This document shows, piece by piece, positions 22,760 to 29,200 of a stretch of DNA of 29,200 bases. Location: contig CAMIKG010000056.1 in assembly GCA_946221915.1 (NCBI GenBank), forward strand, positions 1-29,200, given 5' to 3'. Each line of letters starts with the position of its first letter. Position 1 is the first letter of the stretch. Under the pieces are notes generated by a model, which made no database searches, was not told the DNA's origin, and saw only the letters and a program-made list of their open reading frames with translations. The position numbers and the translations under genes were made by a program. This stretch comes from an uncultured Erwinia sp. (GTDB taxonomy: Bacteria; Pseudomonadota; Gammaproteobacteria; Enterobacterales; Enterobacteriaceae).

Positions 22760-22884
22760 TCAAGAGGATAAACGGCACGGAAAAGAGCGGAATTATGCAA
22801 TGGCGAAATAAAATATGGCTTTTGTGATCAACGATGGGATTTGGTTTTATTAAGAAGCAATTAACGCACTATCACGACGCAATC

Positions 22885-22901
22885 TGCGCGATTACGGTGC
22901 A
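22885..22901. promoter_or_regulatory. Candidate NtrC enhancer site for astC
   Basis: TGCGCG-ATTA-CGGTGCA resembles the NtrC consensus TGCACC-N4-GGTGCA, with one half-site near-perfect. It lies about 265 bases upstream of the predicted sigma-54 start, an acceptable enhancer distance. Only one such site is convincing by eye. Confidence 0.4.
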
Positions 22902-22913
22902 CTCTGTGACAGA

Positions 22914-22956
22914 TCTGTTATAGGCTATTATCGATTAACTGTGTCTGTTATATATT
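22914..22956 (+). promoter_or_regulatory. Candidate cioAB promoter with a direct repeat
   Basis: TTATCG (22928-22933) and TATATT (22951-22956) are 17 bases apart and could be the -35 and -10. The 9-mer TCTGTTATA occurs at 22914-22922 and again at 22944-22952, 30 bases apart, about three helical turns and on one DNA face. The regulator is unknown. Confidence 0.4.
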
Positions 22957-23019
22957 GATACGACATGATTAACTGGCGCCTCATTTTAAGAGTATGGCAA
23001 TAACATTAATGAGGTGGCT

Positions 23020-24357
23020 ATGTTCGGCTTAGACGCATTCGAACTGGCAAGAGTACAATTCGCGTTCACAGTTTCATTCCATATTATCTTCCCTTCCATC
23101 ACCATCGGACTCGCCAGTTTCCTGATGGTACTGGAAGCGTTATGGCTGAAAACGCGCAACAATATCTGGCGCGATCTGTGGCATTTTTGGGTGAAAATTT
23201 TCGCCGTTAACTTTGGCATGGGAGTGGTTTCGGGGCTGGTGATGGCTTACCAGTTTGGCACTAACTGGAGCGGTTTTTCCGCCTTTGCCGGCAGCATCAC
23301 CGGCCCGCTGTTAACCTATGAGGTACTGACCGCCTTCTTCCTTGAAGCCGGTTTTCTTGGCGTGATGATGTTTGGCTGGAACCGTGTCGGGCCGGGACTA
23401 CACTTTTTCGCCACCTGTATGGTGGCGCTGGGCACGCTGATGTCCACCTTCTGGATACTTGCCTCCAACAGCTTTATGCACACTCCGCAGGGCTACGAGA
23501 TCGTCAATAATCAGCTGATCCCTGTCGACTGGCTGCAGGTGGTGTTTAACCCGTCGTTCCCGTACCGCCTGCTGCATATGACCACCGCCTCATTCCTCGC
23601 CACCAGCTTTTTTGTCGCCGCTTCCGCCGCCTGGCACTTGCTGCGCGGCAATCACTCTCCGGCGGTTAAGCGCATGTTCTCCATGGCCATGTGGATGGCG
23701 CTGATTGTCGCACCGCTGCAGGCGGCCATTGGCGATGCGCACGGCTTAAACACGCTGGAACATCAACCCGCCAAAATCGCCGCCATTGAAGGCCACTGGG
23801 AAAACCCGCCCGGCGAACCAACGCCACTGATTCTGTTTGGCTGGCCCGATATGCAGGCGGAAAAGACCCGCTATGCGCTGGAAATCCCGGCGCTCGGCAG
23901 TCTGATTCTGACGCACAGCCTCGATAAACAGATCCCGGCACTAAAGAGTTTCCCGCCCGCCGATCGTCCCAACGCCACCGTGGTGTTCTGGTCATTCCGC
24001 ATTATGGCCGGGCTCGGCATGCTGATGATTGTGGCCGGTGTCTGGAGCTTATGGCTGCGCTGGCGCAAGCGGCTGTATCAGCAACGCCTTTTCCAGCGCT
24101 TCGTGCTGCTGATGGGGCCGTCCGGTCTGATTGCCATCCTCGCGGGCTGGTTTACCACCGAAGTGGGTCGTCAGCCATGGGTGGTGTATGGCCTGCAGCG
24201 CACGCGTGATGCGGTGTCGGCACATGGCGACCTGCATATGTCGCTCAGTCTGCTGACATTTATTGTGGTGTATGCCTCGGTATTTGGCATCGGCCTGGTC
24301 TATTTGCTGAAACTGGTGGCGCACGGACCGCAGAGCTATCAGCAGGAGGAACACTAA
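23020..24357 (+). CDS. cioA: Cytochrome bd-type quinol oxidase subunit I, short Q-loop (CioA type)
   Basis: Subunit I of a bd-family terminal oxidase in the inner membrane, oxidising quinol and reducing oxygen to water. The 445-residue product is much shorter than E. coli CydA (522) because the long C-terminal Q-loop insertion is missing, as in cyanide-insensitive (CioA) oxidases. Haem ligands are visible as His21 (SFHIIFP), His186 (RLLHMT) and Met329 (FRIMAG). The proton-path glutamates are Glu101 and Glu109 (YEVLTAFFLEA). Quinol-site residues Lys252 and Glu257 (KIAAIEGHWE) and GRQPW (383-387) are present. ATG 23020 has GAGG 5 bases upstream and the family start MFGLDAFELARVQFAF; the GTG at 23014 is less likely. 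Its stop overlaps the cioB start by one base. General annotation may call it cydA. Confidence 0.94.
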   Translation: MFGLDAFELARVQFAFTVSFHIIFPSITIGLASFLMVLEALWLKTRNNIWRDLWHFWVKIFAVNFGMGVVSGLVMAYQFGTNWSGFSAFAGSITGPLLTYEVLTAFFLEAGFLGVMMFGWNRVGPGLHFFATCMVALGTLMSTFWILASNSFMHTPQGYEIVNNQLIPVDWLQVVFNPSFPYRLLHMTTASFLATSFFVAASAAWHLLRGNHSPAVKRMFSMAMWMALIVAPLQAAIGDAHGLNTLEHQPAKIAAIEGHWENPPGEPTPLILFGWPDMQAEKTRYALEIPALGSLILTHSLDKQIPALKSFPPADRPNATVVFWSFRIMAGLGMLMIVAGVWSLWLRWRKRLYQQRLFQRFVLLMGPSGLIAILAGWFTTEVGRQPWVVYGLQRTRDAVSAHGDLHMSLSLLTFIVVYASVFGIGLVYLLKLVAHGPQSYQQEEH

Positions 24358-25367
24358 TGGGTATCGATCTCGCGCTAATCTGGTTTGTCATTATCATTTT
24401 CAGCATTCTGCTTTATGTGGTGATGGATGGTTTCGATCTGGGTATTGGCCTGCTGTTTCCGCTGGTGCGCAACGGTCAGCACCGTGATGTGATGGTCAAC
24501 AGCGTCGCGCCGGTGTGGGATGGCAATGAAACCTGGCTGGTGATGGGCGGCGCCGGACTCTTTGGCGCTTTCCCGCTGGCCTATGCGGTGATCCTCGATG
24601 CGCTGACCATTCCCCTGAGCATTATGCTGATCGGACTTATTTTTCGCGGCGTCGCCTTTGAGTTCCGTTTTAAGGCCACACCGTCGCACCGTCCGTTCTG
24701 GGATCGCGCATTCTGCCTGGGTTCACTGGTCGCGACCTTCGCGCAGGGTGTGGTGCTCGGCGCCTTCCTCAATGGTTTTCCGGTCGAGGGACGTCAGTGG
24801 ACCGGCGGGCTGTTTGACTGGTTCACCCCGTTCAGCCTGTTCTGCGGCGTCGGGCTGACCGTGGCGTATGCCCTGCTCGGCTGCAGCTGGCTGATTATCA
24901 AAAGTGAGGGGCAGTTACTGGCACAGATGCGTAAACTGGCCCGCCCATTACTGTTGCTGTTGCTGCTGGCAATTGCCATCGTCAGCCTGTGGACACCGCT
25001 GGCACACCCGGCGATTGCTGCGCGTTGGTTTAGTTTACCTGAACTATTTTTCTTCCTGCCGGTTCCGCTGCTGGTGCTGCTGACCGCCTGGTGGCTGTGG
25101 CATAGCAGCCAGCAGCACGATGCACACTACACACCGTTTATCCTGACGCTGATGCTGCTGTTTCTTGGTTTCAGTGGTCTTGGCATCAGCATCTGGCCGA
25201 TGATTATCCCACCGGATATCAGTTTCCGCGCAGCCTCCGCACCTGCGCAAAGTCAGGGATTTATGCTGGTTGGCGCCCTGTTTATCATCCCATTTATTCT
25301 GGGATATAGCCTGTGGAGTTACTACGTGTTCCGCGGCAAAGTTAACCCGCAACAGGGCTACCACTGA
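24357..25367 (+). CDS. cioB: Cytochrome bd-type quinol oxidase subunit II (CioB/CydB)
   Basis: The 336-residue membrane subunit that pairs with subunit I. The length fits CioB proteins rather than E. coli CydB (379). The N-terminal signature YVVMDGFDLGIGLLFP and the NSVAPVWDGNETWLV motif, with its conserved Asp/Glu, define the CydB family. Further conserved parts are LYYVPL-position RGVAFEFRFK, GSLVATFAQGVVLGAF and a C-terminal IIPFILGYSLWSYYVFRGKV. The start ATG overlaps the cioA stop (TAATG), so translation is coupled. A small membrane protein gene follows after 11 bases. Confidence 0.94.
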   Translation: MGIDLALIWFVIIIFSILLYVVMDGFDLGIGLLFPLVRNGQHRDVMVNSVAPVWDGNETWLVMGGAGLFGAFPLAYAVILDALTIPLSIMLIGLIFRGVAFEFRFKATPSHRPFWDRAFCLGSLVATFAQGVVLGAFLNGFPVEGRQWTGGLFDWFTPFSLFCGVGLTVAYALLGCSWLIIKSEGQLLAQMRKLARPLLLLLLLAIAIVSLWTPLAHPAIAARWFSLPELFFFLPVPLLVLLTAWWLWHSSQQHDAHYTPFILTLMLLFLGFSGLGISIWPMIIPPDISFRAASAPAQSQGFMLVGALFIIPFILGYSLWSYYVFRGKVNPQQGYH

Positions 25368-25378
25368 GGAGCGATGCG

Positions 25379-25540
25379 ATGAGATGGATTCAACTGATGA
25401 CGCGTAAACCGCAGCCACAGGTCTGGTGGCGACGGCTGGGCTGGATGGTGATTATCTGGTGTGGCAGTGTCATTGCGCTGTTTATTGTTGCCAGCCTGTT
25501 TCGTGGCTTAATGGCATCCGCCGGATTAAACCTTCATTAA
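25379..25540 (+). CDS. Small single-span protein of the bd oxidase operon (DUF2474-like)
   Basis: 53 residues, encoded directly after cioB and easily missed because of its size. GGAG (25368-25371) overlaps the end of cioB and is 7 bases from ATG 25379; an earlier ATG at 25374 stops after two codons. The product begins MRWIQLMTRKPQPQ. It has the WWRRLGW motif at 16-22, then one hydrophobic span (about 23-41: MVIIWCGSVIALFIVASLF), then a short tail. WWxRLGW followed by a single helix is the pattern of DUF2474 proteins found beside cioAB. By analogy with CydX it may stabilise the oxidase; that role is inferred. Confidence 0.85.
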   Translation: MRWIQLMTRKPQPQVWWRRLGWMVIIWCGSVIALFIVASLFRGLMASAGLNLH

Positions 25541-25561
25541 TACTAATCATTATTTCCCTGC

Positions 25562-25589
25562 AGGCGGTGTGTAATCACCGCCTTTATTT
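25562..25589 (+). terminator. Intrinsic terminator after the cioAB operon
   Basis: AGGCGGTG (25562-25569), loop TGTAAT, CACCGCCT (25576-25583), then TTATTT. It is 21 bases after the stop of the small gene. Confidence 0.85.
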
Positions 25590-25938
25590 CCCCTACCGCA
25601 AAATGATAATTAGCGTGCTATTTAACACCCACTAAATTATTATTCCCCCGTCACATCGCCTATTATCCCGCCATCACAAAAAGTTATTTCCGACAAATAA
25701 GAAATGTAACTTTTGAAAGAACAAAACAATAAACAGCCAACACCATTAATTTCCATTATGGGATTTTTTTGTTAAAAAACAGAAAAGGAGCAATTTTTAA
25801 ACAGTTGGTAAACAAAACGCAAAAAAAAGGCGAACTTTTATGCAAAATCAACATAAACAATAAGTTAATACGTAACACAAGCCAGTTAAAAGGCAGCCTT
25901 ATAATAAGAAAAAGTGATATGCATTGTTGAAATTCGCT

Positions 25939-25992
25939 TTTAACTTTTCCTTACTCTGATATTTCAGTTAATTTTACATTTTGTAACACTTA
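25939..25992 (+). promoter_or_regulatory. OmpR-type boxes upstream of the porin gene
   Basis: TTTACATTTTGTAACACTTA (25973-25992) closely matches the OmpR sites of E. coli ompF/ompC. A weaker copy TTTAACTTTTCCTTACTCTG is at 25939-25958, and TTTCAGTTAATTTTACATTT overlaps between them. They lie about 90-140 bases upstream of the porin start, within a strongly AT-rich 540-base region (25541-26079) otherwise free of genes. EnvZ/OmpR control is inferred. Confidence 0.7.
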
Positions 25993-26079
25993 TGTTCTTA
26001 TTGTAAATTTATCATTTATGACATTTTGATGTCGTCGCCCAGAGCGCGTCTCAATAAAAATAACTTACAGGAATATAGA

Positions 26080-27168
26080 ATGATGAAGCAGAAAGTCTTG
26101 GCAGTTGTGGTACCTGTTTTACTGGGGCTTAGCAGTGCACAGGCCGCGGAAATTTATAATAAAGATGGCAACAAACTGGATTTTGCTGGCCGTGTTAACG
26201 CCAGTCATCTTTTCTCCAACGACACTTCTAACGATAAAGACGATACCTATATCCGTATCGGCTTTAAGGGTGAAACCCAGATCAACGATCAGCTGACCGG
26301 TTATGGCGCCTGGCAGTACCAGTTCCAGGGTAATAACTCTGAAGGCAGTGATGCACAGAACAGCAACAAAACCCGTTATGGCTACGCTGGTCTGAAACTG
26401 AAAAATTTCGGTTCGTTTGACTACGGTCGTAACTACGGTCTGGTGTATGACGCCATTGCCGCAACCGACGTGCTGCCAAAATTTGGTGGTGACTCTGGTT
26501 ATACTGATAGCTTCCTGAGCGGTCGCCAGGGCGGTGTTGCGACTTACCGTAACACTGACTTCTTCGGACTGGTCGAAGGTCTGGACTTTGCTGCCCAGTA
26601 CGTAGGGAAAAATGATCGTACTGGCAACGCAGACGCCATTCGTCGCGCAAACGGTGACGGCTATGCCTTCTCTGTTGCTTACGAGGTAATTTCTGGCCTG
26701 ATCTTCACTGGCGCTTACGCCAATGTGGATCGCACTACCACACAGAACAATGCGACTTTTGGTGAAGGCGATCGTGCTGAATCCTGGGCAACCTCTGTGA
26801 AATATGATGCTAACCAGATCTATCTGGCCGCATTGTATAGCGAAACACACAACGCCACACCAACCAACAGCTCCACCACTGCGCCTTCAGGCTTCGCTAA
26901 CAAAGCAGAAACCTTCGAAGTGGTTGCACAGTACCAGTTCCTGAACGGTGTGCGTCCATCCATCGCGTATGTACAGTCAAAAGCGAAAGATCTGGAAAAC
27001 ATCGGCAGCGCGGACCTGTATAAATATGTTTCAGTTGGTGCTAACTACTCACTGAACAAAAACCTGAACGTCTATGCAGAGTACAAAATCAACCTGCTGG
27101 ACGGCGACAACGCGCTGGGCAAAGCGGATAACGACGTCACTGGCGTAGGTATCAACTACCAGTTCTAA
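26080..27168 (+). CDS. General trimeric outer-membrane porin, OmpC/OmpF/PhoE family
   Basis: A 16-strand porin for passive entry of small hydrophilic solutes. The product from ATG 26080 is 362 residues; a second ATG at 26083 is equally possible (AGGA is 7 or 10 bases upstream). The signal peptide ends SSAQA before AEIYNKDGNKLDFAGRV, the classic mature start. The chain ends in the C-terminal Phe (GVGINYQF) required for barrel assembly. The L3 constriction loop is at about 126-158 (TDVLPKFGGDSGYTDSF). Here the usual PEFGGD is PKFGGD: Lys134 replaces the Glu equivalent to OmpF Glu117, while Asp130 (OmpF Asp113) is kept. I cannot say which of ompC/ompF/phoE/ompN it is. OmpR-type boxes lie upstream and a strong terminator downstream. 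Confidence 0.94.
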   Translation: MMKQKVLAVVVPVLLGLSSAQAAEIYNKDGNKLDFAGRVNASHLFSNDTSNDKDDTYIRIGFKGETQINDQLTGYGAWQYQFQGNNSEGSDAQNSNKTRYGYAGLKLKNFGSFDYGRNYGLVYDAIAATDVLPKFGGDSGYTDSFLSGRQGGVATYRNTDFFGLVEGLDFAAQYVGKNDRTGNADAIRRANGDGYAFSVAYEVISGLIFTGAYANVDRTTTQNNATFGEGDRAESWATSVKYDANQIYLAALYSETHNATPTNSSTTAPSGFANKAETFEVVAQYQFLNGVRPSIAYVQSKAKDLENIGSADLYKYVSVGANYSLNKNLNVYAEYKINLLDGDNALGKADNDVTGVGINYQF

Positions 27169-27220
27169 GTAAAAGCTCCCCTCTAAGGAGGCGGCTCTGT
27201 CGTGTCAACAGGCCGCATGC

Positions 27221-27250
27221 AAAAGCGCCGCGTAATGCGGCGCTTTTTTT
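27221..27250. terminator. Strong terminator between porin and YchO-like gene
   Basis: AAAAGCGCCGC (27221-27231), loop GTAAT, GCGGCGCTTTT (27237-27247) and further T. On the minus strand the stem is followed by four T, so it can also serve the convergent ychO-like gene. A less perfect stem (GCGGC...GCCGC, about 27191-27215) precedes it. Confidence 0.9.
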
Positions 27251-27305
27251 GTCTTACTGGGCACAGAAAAATTTTGGGTAAAAGACAGCGGTACGGCGCT
27301 TAGTG

Positions 27306-28748
27306 TCACTGCGCCATCAAATCATAACTCTCAGTCGCGCTATTTTGCAGCAGCATTGGCGGCGACAGCTTCAGGGTGATCCAGTTGGAGGTCACCCGCT
27401 GCTGCTTACTGTCTTCCAGCGTCACCGACAGGCGGTACTCATTGCTGGCATCCGGTGCGCTGTCCCAGGCAGGCATAATAATCGTCCAGCCATTGGCATC
27501 GCGATTGTTGGCGGGCGGTGTCAGGCTCAGCGCCTGGGTATCGCCCTGCCAGCTGAGTTGTTTAATCGCGTTGGCGGCATGAATCTGCAGTTTCAGCGGC
27601 AGGGTTTCGCCGGGCTGCAGCTGCCACGGCGGCGTGGCGAGAAACACTGACAACGTGCGGCGCTGACGGAACTCCAGCACCGGCGTACTGTTACGCTCCA
27701 CGGCATCATAGCGGCTGCCCCGTAACGAGTGAGCCTGCGCAACATTGCTGGCCGACAGCTGTTTACTGAGCGCAACGCCAGGACGATAATTAATTTTCAG
27801 GCCGAACTGGTCCTGCGATTCACCGCCCTCACCTTCTTTATGTGCAGCAGTAAAGCTCAGTAACGGCACCGGGGTATAGCTGACGCCGACTTTCACTGCC
27901 ACCGGATTGCGGTAGCTGTTGCCGCTGTTAAACAGGTCAACATTGTCGCCGAGGTATTGCTCATAAGTCAGCGATACGCCCAGCTGACGATAGAAAGGCA
28001 GATAGCCCTGGGTGGTGATGTCATAGCCGCGCGCCAGGCGCTGCTGGCTGGTGCTGCTGTGATTGCGCCAGCCACCGAGCGGATGATAGTAATTGGCGGA
28101 AAACCGCAGGAAATCGCCCCACGCTTCGGTGCCAACACCGGCGCGCTGCAGGCCGCTGTTAAACTGGCGGTCAACAAAGCCGTTGTAGCCCAGCTGCCAG
28201 TTACCGGCAAACCAGCGCTGTCCCAGCCCGGCATTGCCCACCGTGCCATCTTCATTCTGCACCACGCCCAGCTGGCTGAAGGTGAGATAGTTATATTTAT
28301 CCTGCCACGGCGTCAGCAACTGCGCGCTGCTGCCGGCAAGGCTACCTTCCATATCCAGCTGCAGCGTCAGGCTGGCGTTGCCCCACGGTGACAGCAGACT
28401 GTGGCCGCGGGTTGCCACCTCATCCGCCAGCTCATCGCGGAAATGGTTAAACGCCCACTCGCCCGCCTGACGACCCACCGACGTATCGGTCGTGTCATCC
28501 ATACTGGCTTCACCAATCTCTTTCGCCACGCTGGCGATTTTTTTGGCGAAGGCATCGTTGCTGCTGCTGTCGCGCACACCGAGATCGGGAAGATTATCCT
28601 GCAGAGTGCTGAAACGCGCGGGGTCGTCGAAGGGATAATCGGACACACGGGTATCGGTTTGCAGCGCATCAACCGCTGGCGGCGTAATGCCACTGCTTAA
28701 CAGCACCAGCAGTGTGGCAAGACGTTTTTTCTGCAGCGGTAGTGACAT
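27306..28748 (-). CDS. ychO: YchO-like inverse autotransporter
   Basis: 480 residues from ATG 28748, similar along its length to E. coli YchO (invasin-like outer-membrane protein of unclear function linked to biofilm/adhesion). After a signal peptide (cleavage near Ala29) comes a short lead with NLPDLG, then a helical region (FAKKIASVAKEIGEASMDD, 67-85). An IAT-type beta-barrel follows at about 115-330, with LSPWGNAS, GLGQRWFAGNWQLGYNGF, RARGYD-type RLARGYDITT and YTPVPLLSFTAAH. The C-terminal domain contains FRQRRTLSVFLATPPWQLQPG and LSWQGDTQALSLTPP. Unlike the 1260-residue adhesin it has only one terminal Ig-like unit and no module array. Reading further upstream stays open but encodes no signal peptide. 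A ribosome binding site AAGGG lies 6 bases before the ATG. It is transcribed alone and convergent with the porin gene. Confidence 0.92.
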   Translation of the reverse strand: MSLPLQKKRLATLLVLLSSGITPPAVDALQTDTRVSDYPFDDPARFSTLQDNLPDLGVRDSSSNDAFAKKIASVAKEIGEASMDDTTDTSVGRQAGEWAFNHFRDELADEVATRGHSLLSPWGNASLTLQLDMEGSLAGSSAQLLTPWQDKYNYLTFSQLGVVQNEDGTVGNAGLGQRWFAGNWQLGYNGFVDRQFNSGLQRAGVGTEAWGDFLRFSANYYHPLGGWRNHSSTSQQRLARGYDITTQGYLPFYRQLGVSLTYEQYLGDNVDLFNSGNSYRNPVAVKVGVSYTPVPLLSFTAAHKEGEGGESQDQFGLKINYRPGVALSKQLSASNVAQAHSLRGSRYDAVERNSTPVLEFRQRRTLSVFLATPPWQLQPGETLPLKLQIHAANAIKQLSWQGDTQALSLTPPANNRDANGWTIIMPAWDSAPDASNEYRLSVTLEDSKQQRVTSNWITLKLSPPMLLQNSATESYDLMAQ

Positions 28749-28900
28749 GCCTGACCCTTTAGCTGTTTTTGCCGTGAATTTATGTGTGCTCTCACAATTC
28801 TTACATAAATAAGTGGACTTAATTTTAACATATAGGGGGGATGAATCTGAAAAATGGGAGAATAGTCTCTCTTTTCCATGCCGCTGGGGAGGGGGAAATA
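28749..28900 (-). promoter_or_regulatory. Upstream region of the ychO-like gene
   Basis: The segment 28780-28840 is AT-rich and should hold the promoter; on the minus strand TATGTT, TAAAAT and TTATGT are possible -10 hexamers but none stands out with a good -35. Confidence 0.35.
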
Positions 28901-28933
28901 TTGACCCGGAGGCGGGAACGACGTGACGACATG

Positions 28934-28992
28934 CTGGCGCGGAGATGGTGGCATGGCTGACAGCGGAACGGACTGGCCTGGCGCGGAGATGG
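28934..28992 (+). repeat. 15-bp direct repeat in a GC-rich intergenic block
   Basis: CTGGCGCGGAGATGG occurs at 28934-28948 and again at 28978-28992, 44 bases apart. The block is much richer in GC than the flanking ychO promoter region and contains no plausible gene. Confidence 0.75.
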
Positions 28993-29009
28993 CAGCTCCC
29001 CCATCCCAA

Positions 29010-29034
29010 CCTTCCCCCACGACGTGGGGGAAGG
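29010..29034. repeat. Perfect palindrome in the GC-rich block
   Basis: CCTTCCCCCAC (29010-29020), loop GAC, GTGGGGGAAGG (29024-29034): an 11-bp perfect stem. Weaker outer complementarity (GGC.CTCC 28991-28999 with GGAGCC 29033-29038) extends it. There is no T-run. Form and setting suggest a dispersed palindromic (REP-like) element, but I cannot test its copy number. Confidence 0.6.
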
Positions 29035-29120
29035 AGCCGTTCAGATGCCCCATGACACATCGGCTCTCTTCAGACCGCCATTGGATCTAACCTGTATTTA
29101 AAGCAAAAGTTTCAGGTCTT

Positions 29121-29200
29121 AGATTCCAGATTCCAGACTCCAGATTCCAGACTCCAGACTCCAGACTCCAGACTCCAGACTCCAGACTCCAGACTCCAGA
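29121..29200 (+). repeat. Heptanucleotide tandem array AGAYTCC
   Basis: Eleven full copies of a 7-bp unit fill 29121-29197 and a partial copy ends the window. The third base varies: units 1, 2 and 4 are AGATTCC, unit 3 and units 5 to 11 are AGACTCC. The older, degenerate edge is therefore on the left and the uniform part runs off the right edge. No gene reads through it here. It probably explains why the sequence stops at this point. Confidence 0.95.

Noticed and set aside
25426..25635. 69-codon plus-strand frame after cioB
   Set aside because: It is out of frame with the DUF2474-like gene at 25379-25540, which has the ribosome binding site, motif and membrane span, and it runs through the terminator.
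27957..28391. 144-codon plus-strand frame inside the ychO-like gene
   Set aside because: The minus-strand reading has a signal peptide and conserved IAT motifs; the plus frame has neither family similarity nor a start signal.
29121..29200. CRISPR-like array
   Set aside because: The unit is only 7 bp with no spacers; it is a simple tandem repeat.

Overview
The window reads as a chromosomal segment of a gammaproteobacterium of the order Enterobacterales. KduI/KduD, YdjM, TcyP, KatE, OsmE, NadE, Cho, Spy, AstCADBE and an OmpC/OmpF-type porin are all close to their E. coli counterparts, as compared from memory. The order katE ... osmE ... nadE-cho ... spy-astEBDAC matches the E. coli map, but the loci between (cedA/chb, ves) are absent and other genes take their place. 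A plant-associated Erwiniaceae relative (Pantoea/Erwinia) is my guess; the sequence does not prove it.

Layout: 1-1182 holds the 3' end of kduI and complete kduD (pectin-derived uronate catabolism). 1183-1920 is ydjM behind two overlapping LexA-type boxes. 2085-3476 is the cystine symporter tcyP, then a strong terminator. 3685-5952 is the large catalase katE behind a sigma-S-like -10. 6158-6541 encodes a Gly/Pro-rich exported protein. It converges on a 1260-residue inverse autotransporter adhesin (6578-10360, minus) with five Ig-like modules. An AT-rich 0.8-kb spacer follows, then osmE (minus), a TetR regulator coupled to a Bcr/CflA-type efflux gene (11745-13519), nadE and cho (LexA box). A nested terminator separates cho from spy (minus).

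16412-22556 (minus) is the five-gene arginine succinyltransferase operon astCADBE. Its leader carries a recognisable sigma-54 promoter, a pair of ArgR-type boxes and a distal NtrC-like site. Divergent from it, 23020-25540 encodes a short-Q-loop (cyanide-insensitive type) bd oxidase, cioA-cioB, plus a 53-residue single-span protein. 26080-27168 is a general porin behind OmpR-type boxes, converging on a YchO-like inverse autotransporter (27306-28748, minus). The window ends in a GC-rich repeat/palindrome block and a 7-bp tandem array that runs off the edge.

Most of the window is ordinary core genome. The points most worth a second look are: a Lys in place of the conserved constriction-zone Glu of the porin; the regular A/B alternation of Ig modules in the large adhesin; a shared CTGG deviation in the LexA boxes of ydjM and cho; the multi-site ast control region; a possible 29-codon gene with a strong ribosome binding site between astE and spy; and the heptanucleotide array. 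I found no tRNA, rRNA, CRISPR array, IS element, phage gene or clearly novel multi-gene system.
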